Source: HGM04593 sp045660825 (GTDB taxonomy: Bacteria > Bacteroidota > Bacteroidia > Bacteroidales > Bacteroidaceae). Taken from it: 64,000 nt of DNA. Positions 51,325-58,952 of the stretch are shown piece by piece. The stretch is taken from the NCBI GenBank assembly GCA_045660825.1, contig JAZREN010000046.1, positions 1-64,000 of the forward strand, in the 5' to 3' direction. Position 1 is the stretch's first letter. Every line of letters begins with the position of its first letter. A program made the position numbers and the translations under genes. Below the pieces are notes generated by a model. It searched no databases and was not told the DNA's origin. It saw nothing but the letters and a program-made list of their open reading frames with translations.

Positions 51325-52362
51325 TTATCGTCCTTTGGGGTATTGCATTGTCGCGCAGTGCAATGAGCCATGCTGCTTGATGAGTGCACGGCAATCGATG
51401 CCAACGATTTCCAGACCCGGAAATGCACTTTTCAGCACTTCGGCCGCACGTGCATCGTTGTCGGGCTGTGCATACGTGGGGTAGAGCACTGCACCATTCA
51501 TTACAAGGAAATTCGCATATGTTGCAGGCAGGCGTTCGCCATCCTCGTCGTGTATCGGTGCTGGTGAAGGCAACGCAAGCATGCGGTAAGGTGCACCGTC
51601 GGCAGTGCGCAAAGCGGCAATCTGCTTTTCCATTTCAAGGAGGTCGGTATACTGCTCGTCGTTCTCGTCGCGGCACTGCATGTATACGATTGTGTCATTA
51701 GGAGCAAGACGTGCAACGGTGTCAACGTGTCCGTCGGTATCATCGCCAATTAGGTTTCCATAATCGAGCCATAGCACACGCTTTGCATGGAGCATCTTCA
51801 GCAGACACTTTTCAATATCCTCCTTCTCCATTGGCTGGTTGCGGTGTGGAGCAAGCAGGCATTGGCTTGTTGTAAGTATAGTACCCTTGCCGTCGCTCTC
51901 TATTGAGCCACCTTCGAGTACAAAACTTGTGCAGTCCTCATATTCGCCCTTTACAATGCCTGCGTCATAGAGCTTGCCGTTGATGGCGTTGTCGAGCGTG
52001 GCCTCGAACTTGCGTCCCCAACCGTTGAAGCAGAAATCCACATAATGTGGGACATTGCTGCCAAGCAGGGTGATGAAGCCATGGTCGCGTGCCCATGTGT
52101 CATTGGTGTCGCACTCAAAGAATGTGATGTTGTTTGTGGCAACACAGTTCTTTTTGAGCAACGAGCGCACCTTGTCGACATTTGGGGCAACGATGAGTAG
52201 ATGCTCGCGGGTGCTGATGGCTGCAGCAAGCTGCACATAGCACGCCTCCACCTCCTCAAGCATGTAACTCCAATCGGTATTCTCATGTGGCCAAGTGAGT
52301 TGCACCATCTGCTGGTCGTGCCACTCGGCGGGCATATATAGCTGTTGTTTTGGCTGTTCCAT
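51325..52362 (-). CDS. aguA: Agmatine deiminase
   Basis: A 345-residue guanidino-group-modifying enzyme that hydrolyses agmatine to N-carbamoylputrescine. Landmarks are MPAEWHDQQMVQLTWPHENTDW at the start, TWARDHGFI, LEGGSIESDGKGTILTT, GDDTDGHVDTVAR and the catalytic Cys336 in GSLHCATMQYPKG. It overlaps neither neighbour but is only two bases from the upstream DUF2148 gene, giving a DUF2148-aguA-aguB operon. Confidence 0.95.
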   Translation of the reverse strand: MEQPKQQLYMPAEWHDQQMVQLTWPHENTDWSYMLEEVEACYVQLAAAISTREHLLIVAPNVDKVRSLLKKNCVATNNITFFECDTNDTWARDHGFITLLGSNVPHYVDFCFNGWGRKFEATLDNAINGKLYDAGIVKGEYEDCTSFVLEGGSIESDGKGTILTTSQCLLAPHRNQPMEKEDIEKCLLKMLHAKRVLWLDYGNLIGDDTDGHVDTVARLAPNDTIVYMQCRDENDEQYTDLLEMEKQIAALRTADGAPYRMLALPSPAPIHDEDGERLPATYANFLVMNGAVLYPTYAQPDNDARAAEVLKSAFPGLEIVGIDCRALIKQHGSLHCATMQYPKGR

Positions 52363-52364
52363 CG

Positions 52365-52895
52365 TTATACTTTGCGTTTACGGTCAAAAAATGGATTTTT
52401 AGAGCTTGCGCTGACAGGGATTGCGATGATGTAGTTACACTGGGGCATCCAGCCGAGCTTGAGGGCTGCATAACCGACCGAGTACATCACGCGGGTGTCA
52501 AGGCGAAGGTCGGCAGCTGTTGCACAGGCCGAGCCTACAGCAATACCCACATCAATGGTATTCATTGCACAGGGAACACCCGGTGTGCGCTCGCCACATG
52601 TGGGAAAACCGCAATAACCGCAGTTCAGGCACATCGCCTCCTCGCGTGAGCCAATGAGCACAACAGCCTCGGCCGACTGTATGTTGTCGGCGTCGCGCAT
52701 GAGTCCGCCACGCCCCATATCCTCACCCATCTTGTGGAGTGCACTGCTCAATGTTATGATATCATCACCGGTAACCATCATCACCTCAATGATGTCAACG
52801 CCCTTTGCCTTTGGGGCAGTGCGGGCAGCGGTCATCATCTGCTTTGCGCACTCTATAACATGTTCGTTGCGAACATCTCTTTCATTGTATACCAT
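52365..52895 (-). CDS. DUF2148 ferredoxin-domain protein
   Basis: A 176-residue protein with the cysteine motif CLNCGYCGFPTC and a further Cys in GVPCAMN, as in DUF2148 proteins predicted to bind a 4Fe-4S cluster. It is glycine- and methionine-rich and soluble. Function unknown. It is the first gene of an operon with aguA and aguB. The promoter -7 box on the minus strand (TATCTTCG, 52930-52937) lies 35 bases upstream. Confidence 0.85.
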   Translation of the reverse strand: MVYNERDVRNEHVIECAKQMMTAARTAPKAKGVDIIEVMMVTGDDIITLSSALHKMGEDMGRGGLMRDADNIQSAEAVVLIGSREEAMCLNCGYCGFPTCGERTPGVPCAMNTIDVGIAVGSACATAADLRLDTRVMYSVGYAALKLGWMPQCNYIIAIPVSASSKNPFFDRKRKV

Positions 52896-52929
52896 ATTAT
52901 ATATGTTGTTTTTTATGCTATTATTTTGC

Positions 52930-52937
52930 GAAGATAA
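52930..52937 (-). promoter_or_regulatory. Promoter -7 box of the DUF2148-aguA-aguB operon
   Basis: The minus strand reads TATCTTCG. Confidence 0.5.
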
Positions 52938-53035
52938 TGAATATATTTGTATTAGGGCATGTCAACAGTGGAAAAATATTTGTGACACTCTTGTGTAAAT
53001 AACGTTAAATGTTTTAAATGTTAAATTCATTTGTT

Positions 53036-53043
53036 TACCTTTG
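53036..53043 (+). promoter_or_regulatory. M16 peptidase promoter -7 box
   Basis: TACCTTTG, 37 bases before the start. Three TTAAAT repeats lie just upstream (53005-53027). Confidence 0.55.
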
Positions 53044-53079
53044 CACGAAACAAAATAAACAAACCTTAATTATTTTTAT

Positions 53080-55875
53080 ATGAAACGTTTAATTTTAATG
53101 TTGGTCGTAACGATAGTTGCGCTGACAACATTCGCACAGACAGTGTTGCCTGTCGACCCGAATGTGAAGATTGGAAAGCTGGAGAACGGCCTTACCTATT
53201 ACATCCGCCACAACAGCCAGCCCGCACAGCGTGCCGAGTTCTACCTGGCGACAAATGTAGGTGCATACCAGGAAGAGGACGACCAGGACGGTCTTGCACA
53301 CTTCCTTGAGCACATGTGTTTCAACGGCACAAAGAACTTCCCCGATAAGAAACTGCTTGAGTATCTGCAGAGTATCGGTGCCGAGTTCGGCCGTAACATC
53401 AACGCCTCTACAGGCTTTGAACAGACACAGTACATGCTCAACAATATCCCTATCATACGAGAGGGCATCATTGACTCGTGTCTGCTGGTGTTGCACGACT
53501 ATGCACACTACGTGACATGTGCCCCCGAAGAGATTGATGCCGAGCGTGGTGTCATTGTGGAAGAGCGCCGTTCACGCCGCGATGCCAACTGGCGCATCTT
53601 CGAGCGCATGTTGCCATATTACTTTGGCGACACAAAGATGGCTCGCCGCACACTCATCGGCGGCGAGGAGCAGCTCAAGACATTCAAGTATGAGAGCCTC
53701 ACCAACTTCTACCGCAAATGGTACAACCCCGATATGCAGGCTGTGATTGTAGTGGGCGACTTTGATGTTGATATGATGGAGCAGAAGATAAAGAACACCT
53801 TCAGTTCAATCCCTGCACCGGTAGAGCCTACTGTAAAGCCTATCATTCCTATCCCGGGCAATGAAGAGCCCATTGTGGCAGTCATTACCGACCCCGAGGC
53901 TACAAGTTCTTCAATCCAACTCATCTGGAAGGGTGATGCATTGCCAAAGGAGTACGCATCTACCGATGTGGCTTTCATGACCGATATCATCAAGATGATT
54001 ATCAGCGACGCATTTGCAGAGCGCATGGAGGCTATCACCGCATCATCTACAGCGCCATTCCTCAGTGGTGGCATGTACGTTTCGCAGTTTGTTGAGGGTA
54101 CAGACGCTGTGATGTCAGAGGTTACATTCAAGGATGGCGAGTACAAGACTGCGCTTGAAGCATTCTATACCGAAATTGAGAGAATCAAGCGCTACGGTAT
54201 TACAGAGAGTGAACTTGAGCGTGCGAAGATGGAACTCATCAGCAGCGCCGAGAGAGGCGTGGAGGCAGCTCCTACACGCAAGAGTCCTCAATTAGTGTAC
54301 CCGATACTTGCCCATTTCTTCCACAACAACTACATGCTTGAGCCCCAGATGGAGCTGCAACTCGTACAGGCTGTATGTGCGCAGTTGCCGGCGATGGTGT
54401 TCCAACAGGTTATAGAGCAGCTCATCACCGACGAGAATATGATTATCGCATATGCTGCACCCGAGCGTGAGGGTCTTGCACACCCCACTGAGGCCGAGTT
54501 GCTCGCTATAATTGAGAAGGTAAAGGCAAGCGAGATTGAGGCACCCGTAGAGGAGAGCGCAAACGAGCCTTTGCTTGATGCCGAAGCTATAAAGGCTGGT
54601 AAAATCAAGAAGGAGAAAGAGACTGCCTACGGCGCAACAGAGTGGACTCTGAGCAATGGTGTAAAAGTTGTCTACTTGCCAACTGCACACAAGAACGACG
54701 AGGTACAGGTGCGCGTTGTGATGAATGGAGGACGTTCACTCATTGAGACAACCGAACTTCCATCGTTCGATGACAATGTATGGGCACTCTATAACCAGAA
54801 CCGCGGTCTTTCAAAGTTCAGTGGCGTTGAGTTGAAGAAGATGCTCGCCGGCAAGAACGTACGTTGTGAGCTCAATATCGAAAAGACACGCCATGGCATC
54901 AACCTCGTTTCAACACCAAAGGACCTTGAAACAGCAATGCAGTTGCTCTACTTGAATATCACCGAGCCACGTTTTGACAACGAGGAGTTCCTCATTGGTA
55001 TCAACCAGATTAAGGCTGTTCTTCCAAACCTTGAGAAAATGCCACAGTTGAAACTGCAGAAGCTCATCAGGGAGACACTCTATGGCGGCCACGACCGTGT
55101 GCTTACAATCAACAGCGAGTTGGTTGAGAAAGCCAACATTTCCGACTTTGAGAAGGCTAGCCGCCGTCTCTTTGGCAACGTAGCCGGTGCAACAGTATAT
55201 GTTGTGGGTAACGTAGATGCACAGACTCTCAAGCCACTTGTAACAAAGTACATCGCATCATTGCCTGGTGGCAAGAAGGGTAGCAAGTTCATTGACCGCA
55301 AGGAGGATATCGTAAGGGGTAATGTAACAAAGAACGAAACAATGGCAATGGAGACTCCAAAGAGCACAGTGCTTCAGGTGTACACAGTCAACACTCCTTA
55401 CAGCATCAAGAACGAGGTGTTGCTCGACATTGCAAAACTCTATCTCGACATGGTTTACGTGGAGACTCTGCGCGAGAGCGAGGGCGGCACATACGGTGCC
55501 GGTGTTGCTACGGTTTGCGGCCGCGAGCCAAAGGATGTTGCTATCCTGCAGGTTGTATTCGAGACCAACCCCGAGAGTGCCGAGAAACTTGCAAAACTTG
55601 CTGTTGACGGCGTGCAGAAACTCATTGCAGAGGGCATCCCAGCCGACAAGTTCGACATGATTATCAAGAACATGCAGAAGAACATTCCACAGGATAGAAT
55701 AAGCAACAGCTACTGGGGTAGCACATTGCAGAAGTTCGTTGAATTTGGTGACAAGTACGACAACGAGTACGAAGAGGCTGTAAACACAGCAACACCCGAG
55801 GCTGTTGTAGAGGCAGTGAAAAAGCTTGTAGAGGCCGACAACTTCATTCAGTTGATTGTTTCTCCCGAGGAGTAA
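53080..55875 (+). CDS. M16-family zinc metallopeptidase, secreted
   Basis: A 931-residue protein with signal peptide MKRLILMLVVTIVALTTFAQ. The inverted zinc motif HFLEH is at 74-78, with the downstream Glu in EEIDAERGVIVEE. The second half (from about residue 510, YGATEWTLSNGVKVVYLPT) is a second M16 unit without the zinc motif, as in two-domain pitrilysin-type or processing-peptidase-like proteins. Likely periplasmic, degrading peptides. Its own promoter and terminator indicate a single-gene transcript. Confidence 0.93.
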   Translation: MKRLILMLVVTIVALTTFAQTVLPVDPNVKIGKLENGLTYYIRHNSQPAQRAEFYLATNVGAYQEEDDQDGLAHFLEHMCFNGTKNFPDKKLLEYLQSIGAEFGRNINASTGFEQTQYMLNNIPIIREGIIDSCLLVLHDYAHYVTCAPEEIDAERGVIVEERRSRRDANWRIFERMLPYYFGDTKMARRTLIGGEEQLKTFKYESLTNFYRKWYNPDMQAVIVVGDFDVDMMEQKIKNTFSSIPAPVEPTVKPIIPIPGNEEPIVAVITDPEATSSSIQLIWKGDALPKEYASTDVAFMTDIIKMIISDAFAERMEAITASSTAPFLSGGMYVSQFVEGTDAVMSEVTFKDGEYKTALEAFYTEIERIKRYGITESELERAKMELISSAERGVEAAPTRKSPQLVYPILAHFFHNNYMLEPQMELQLVQAVCAQLPAMVFQQVIEQLITDENMIIAYAAPEREGLAHPTEAELLAIIEKVKASEIEAPVEESANEPLLDAEAIKAGKIKKEKETAYGATEWTLSNGVKVVYLPTAHKNDEVQVRVVMNGGRSLIETTELPSFDDNVWALYNQNRGLSKFSGVELKKMLAGKNVRCELNIEKTRHGINLVSTPKDLETAMQLLYLNITEPRFDNEEFLIGINQIKAVLPNLEKMPQLKLQKLIRETLYGGHDRVLTINSELVEKANISDFEKASRRLFGNVAGATVYVVGNVDAQTLKPLVTKYIASLPGGKKGSKFIDRKEDIVRGNVTKNETMAMETPKSTVLQVYTVNTPYSIKNEVLLDIAKLYLDMVYVETLRESEGGTYGAGVATVCGREPKDVAILQVVFETNPESAEKLAKLAVDGVQKLIAEGIPADKFDMIIKNMQKNIPQDRISNSYWGSTLQKFVEFGDKYDNEYEEAVNTATPEAVVEAVKKLVEADNFIQLIVSPEE

Positions 55876-55898
55876 TTTTATATATAAGCACACATATC

Positions 55899-55934
55899 AG
55901 CCAACCGGGTCTTTATGGTCCGGTTGGCTTTTTA
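55899..55934 (+). terminator. Terminator after the M16 gene
   Basis: AGCCAACCGG (55899-55908) / CCGGTTGGCT (55920-55929), then TTTTT. Confidence 0.9.
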
Positions 55935-56005
55935 CATTTTCGCCATTCCGGTATCCAAAATATTGCACTACGTTGTTCTTGTTTTTATATTGCCTTTCTT
56001 TTTTG

Positions 56006-56013
56006 TATTTTTG
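56006..56013 (+). promoter_or_regulatory. Promoter -7 box of the cardiolipin-synthase-like gene
   Basis: TATTTTTG. Transcription would begin near 56020, after the first in-frame ATG (56016), so the start codon is 56031. Confidence 0.5.
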
Positions 56014-56030
56014 CAATGGCAACGTGGCTT

Positions 56031-57284
56031 ATGAAAAAGGGAATATACATATTGCTTTATGTGGTTGCGGCAATGACAATATCATGCCGCAGTAGTTTTG
56101 TTGCAATCGAGCGTGATGGGCATGAACGTTCCGATTCGGTCTTCGCGCAATACTTGAAGGACGAAGGGATACCTTATACCCACAATAATCAAGTGAGCAT
56201 CCTGAATGGCGCACAAGTGAAGTTCGACTCTCTTTTCAAGGATATAAAGGATGCAAAGCATCACATCCATCTTGAATATTTCAATTTCCGTAACGATACT
56301 ATAAATGCACGCCTGTTGGGGCTTCTTGCTCAAAAAGTAAAAGAAGGTGTTGAGGTGCGCGCCATGTTCGACGCTTTTGGCAATATCTCCAACAATAGCC
56401 CTTTGAAAAAGGATGACCTGGAAGCCATAAGAGCCACTGGAATTGAAATTGTAAAGACAGACCCTATCGAATTCCCATGGATAAATCACATGTTTGCACG
56501 CGATCACCGCAAAATCGTTGTCATAGACGGCAAAACGGCTTATACCGGCGGTATAAATGTGGCCGACTATTATCTCGAAGGTCTTGAAGGTGTTGGTGAA
56601 TGGCGTGACATGCACTCAAAAGTGCAGGGAGAGGCTGTGAACGAACTGCAGAGAATATTCCTCGATATGTGGTGCCAGGAAACAGGAGAACGCATAGAGG
56701 GAGTAGAGTATTATCCTTTACAAGAATTGGAGAGCGGTGCCGACATCGCGGTGGTTGACCGATGGCCTCACAAGACTCCCGAACGCATGAGGAATGCATA
56801 TGCCAATGCCGTTAATGCTGCAAAGGACAGCGTTATTATTATAAGTCCTTATTTTGTGCCGCTGCGTAATGTGCGCAAAGCCATTGAAAAGGCACTCGAC
56901 GACAGTGTGAAAGTGACAATTCTGCTCTCTGAAAAAGGAGACTTGCCAATGATTCCCGATGGAGTGTGGCGCGTGGCATACAAACTTATGAAACGTGGGG
57001 CAGATGTGTATATATACGCCGATGGTTTCAACCATTCAAAGGTGATGTGTGTTGACGGGAGTTATTGCACAATAGGTTCGGCCAACCTCAATAGCCGCAG
57101 CCTGATGTATGACTATGAGACAAACCTTTTTATTTTTGGCAAGGAAGATACTGAAGAACTTTATCATTATATCGACCTTGATAAACAGAAAAGCTATAAA
57201 TTGACAAAGGAAATATACAAGAAGCGTTGTTGGTGGCGCCGTTTCTGCGGCTGGTTGGTAGCATTGGTGACACCGCTTGTGTGA
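56031..57284 (+). CDS. Cardiolipin-synthase-like phospholipase D protein
   Basis: A 417-residue protein with two HKD motifs: HRKIVVIDGKTAYTGG and HSKVMCVDGSYCTIGSAN. It resembles bacterial cardiolipin synthases (ISPYFVP, LEYFNF). The start at 56031 gives KKGIYILLYVVAAMTISC, which reads as a lipoprotein-type signal (weak lipobox before Cys19) instead of the usual two N-terminal membrane helices. So it may be a lipid-anchored periplasmic enzyme. It probably joins two phosphatidylglycerols. It converges with the radical SAM gene through a repeat-rich 45-base gap. Confidence 0.85.
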   Translation: MKKGIYILLYVVAAMTISCRSSFVAIERDGHERSDSVFAQYLKDEGIPYTHNNQVSILNGAQVKFDSLFKDIKDAKHHIHLEYFNFRNDTINARLLGLLAQKVKEGVEVRAMFDAFGNISNNSPLKKDDLEAIRATGIEIVKTDPIEFPWINHMFARDHRKIVVIDGKTAYTGGINVADYYLEGLEGVGEWRDMHSKVQGEAVNELQRIFLDMWCQETGERIEGVEYYPLQELESGADIAVVDRWPHKTPERMRNAYANAVNAAKDSVIIISPYFVPLRNVRKAIEKALDDSVKVTILLSEKGDLPMIPDGVWRVAYKLMKRGADVYIYADGFNHSKVMCVDGSYCTIGSANLNSRSLMYDYETNLFIFGKEDTEELYHYIDLDKQKSYKLTKEIYKKRCWWRRFCGWLVALVTPLV

Positions 57285-57329
57285 AACACTTGAAACCGAA
57301 GCTCTGATCAAGACCCCGGCTTTCAGCTT

Positions 57330-58043
57330 TCACCTTTCTGATTTCACCTTTCTGCTTTCAGCGCCCACACCAAGGTCGCTATTCTCCACAAGAACCTCAA
57401 TCTGTGCGTCATCCTTTAAAATAGGGTAGAGCTCATTTACAAACCATGTAGCAAGTTCTTCATCTCTTTTCACTGCTGTTGTGTTGTTGCAGAAGAGATT
57501 GACACTGAAATACTCGAAATGCTTTTTCGCTGTGGCTATGTCGCTCGCAATTCGCTCTTTTGTGTCACCAACTGTGCAGCATAGAAGGCACACACCTTTG
57601 AAATGCTTCGCCACATCGGCGGCTGTAAGACTTACAGGGATTCCTTTTGCCCAACTTGAGCGCAGGGCTGCATCGAAACTCTCTACACCACAGCGAAATT
57701 TCACTGTAGCTGGCGCAAACTGCGCGGCGAACTCATCAAGACGGTTGCGGTACATATAGTGAGCCTCAAACCAGATGGTCTTTATACCTTTTGATTGGAC
57801 TATGTCTTTAATCATCTCAATGGTCTTGCCATCAAGTTCCATTGCCGAGCCGGAATTGATGATGTCAATAACACCGTATTCACCAGTCACCTGCTCCAAC
57901 ACTTTGCGGTTGGTCTCAAAAGGAGAATCGCTCCTGTCGATGTGGTAGTCGCAGAATGTGCATTTTCCCCAACGGCACCCGGTTCCTTGCAACAGCAGGA
58001 ATTCGCGCGGGAATTTCTCGGTAATCAAAGAGTAGCGTTGCAT
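57330..58043 (-). CDS. Radical SAM protein beside a queuosine-precursor transporter
   Basis: A 237-residue radical SAM enzyme whose cluster motif is CRWGKCTFC, with four instead of three residues between the first two cysteines. The rest of a short barrel follows (INSGSAMELDG, WFEAHYMYRNRL, FRCGVESFDAALR). It starts one base after the stop of the YhhQ-type gene, so the two are coupled. Family knowledge: some gut bacteria salvage queuine using a radical SAM lyase (QueL) together with YhhQ-type transport; this protein is a candidate of that kind. The C-terminal residues KVKSER and the stop come from a GTGAAA-type repeat. Confidence 0.7.
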   Translation of the reverse strand: MQRYSLITEKFPREFLLLQGTGCRWGKCTFCDYHIDRSDSPFETNRKVLEQVTGEYGVIDIINSGSAMELDGKTIEMIKDIVQSKGIKTIWFEAHYMYRNRLDEFAAQFAPATVKFRCGVESFDAALRSSWAKGIPVSLTAADVAKHFKGVCLLCCTVGDTKERIASDIATAKKHFEYFSVNLFCNNTTAVKRDEELATWFVNELYPILKDDAQIEVLVENSDLGVGAESRKVKSER

Positions 58044-58044
58044 G

Positions 58045-58716
58045 TTATCTCTTGCGTGTAAAACGTTTTATGCCATAGATGGCGGCATATGCCATTGGAG
58101 TTCCAAAGAGTACCTCAATCGACAGTTTTGAGAAATACTGGAAGATTATCATCATCACCAAGTCGCGTGTCGATACTACGCCAAGAAATGCAATGAGTAC
58201 GAATGGTAAAGAGTCGAACACATATGCAATGGCAGAACTACCTATTGTACGCACCCAAAGATGACGACCATGCGTCTTTTGCTTTATTCTCTCCATAAAC
58301 CACGCGTTTGACAACTCGCCAAGCAAGAAACCCACTAGTGATGCAAACACTATGCGTGGAACGTATGAGAACATTGCGTTGTACACAGCCTCACTCTCGG
58401 CAAGATAGTCGGGCGACGGCATCAACACGCCAATCTGTGTGCATATTACCAACAGAATGTTGCACAACAGGGTCAACCATATGACCTTGCGCGCTGTCTT
58501 GTAGCCCCACACCTCGGTGAGTACGTCGCCAAGCATGTATGCAAAAGGGAATGTGATTGTACCTGCGTCGAAATAGAAGAGATTGAAAAAACCGACCACC
58601 TTGACGGCCATGATGTTCGACACCAGGTAGAGTGTAACGAATAGTGCGGTGACAACCATCAATGCAGTCTGGTTGTCGATTCGGTTTTTTAAAGGGTTGT
58701 CCGAGACCTTGTCCAT
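58045..58716 (-). CDS. yhhQ: Queuosine precursor transporter (YhhQ family)
   Basis: A 223-residue membrane protein with about six helices. Family landmarks are VVTALFVTLYLVSNIMAVK, FPFAYMLGDVLTEVWGYKTAR, GELSNAWFMERIKQKTHGRHLWVRTIGSSAIAYVFDS and FGTPMAYAAIYGIKR. YhhQ-family proteins import queuosine precursors such as preQ0, preQ1 or queuine. With the coupled radical SAM gene this suggests salvage of queuine for tRNA. No own promoter is seen in the 26 bases between it and the tRNA-Arg terminator, so readthrough may supply part of its expression. Confidence 0.92.
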   Translation of the reverse strand: MDKVSDNPLKNRIDNQTALMVVTALFVTLYLVSNIMAVKVVGFFNLFYFDAGTITFPFAYMLGDVLTEVWGYKTARKVIWLTLLCNILLVICTQIGVLMPSPDYLAESEAVYNAMFSYVPRIVFASLVGFLLGELSNAWFMERIKQKTHGRHLWVRTIGSSAIAYVFDSLPFVLIAFLGVVSTRDLVMMIIFQYFSKLSIEVLFGTPMAYAAIYGIKRFTRKR

Positions 58717-58742
58717 AATTTAAAGAATTGAGTTTATATTAC

Positions 58743-58770
58743 AAAAAAAGGAGTTCCAACGAACTCCTTT
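58743..58770 (-). terminator. Terminator of tRNA-Arg
   Basis: GGAGTTC (58750-58756) / GAACTCC (58761-58767), with a 7-base T run on the minus strand. Confidence 0.85.
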
Positions 58771-58771
58771 G

Positions 58772-58845
58772 TGACCTCGACAGGATTCAAACCTGTAACC
58801 TTCTGATCCGTAGTCAGATGCTCTATTCAGTTGAGCTACGAGGCC
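58772..58845 (-). tRNA. tRNA-Arg (anticodon ACG)
   Basis: The 74-base cloverleaf is read on the minus strand. The acceptor stem is GGCCTCG / CGAGGTC with one G-U pair and discriminator A. The D arm begins TAGCTCA. The anticodon stem TCTGA/TCAGA encloses the loop CTACGGA, giving anticodon ACG (inosine-modified in vivo). The T arm is ACAGG-TTTGAAT-CCTGT. The 3' CCA is not encoded. A -7 box TACCTTTG lies on the minus strand at 58887-58894. Confidence 0.97.
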
Positions 58846-58886
58846 GTTTTTGTTGTTATCAACCGTGTTGTTTTCGTTTGACAGTG

Positions 58887-58894
58887 CAAAGGTA
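58887..58894 (-). promoter_or_regulatory. tRNA-Arg promoter -7 box
   Basis: The minus strand reads TACCTTTG, about 42 bases before the tRNA 5' end. Confidence 0.55.
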
Positions 58895-58952
58895 CTGCTT
58901 TTTTTTATACCTGCAAACTTTTAGCAACTTTTTTTTCAAAAAAATGCATTTT

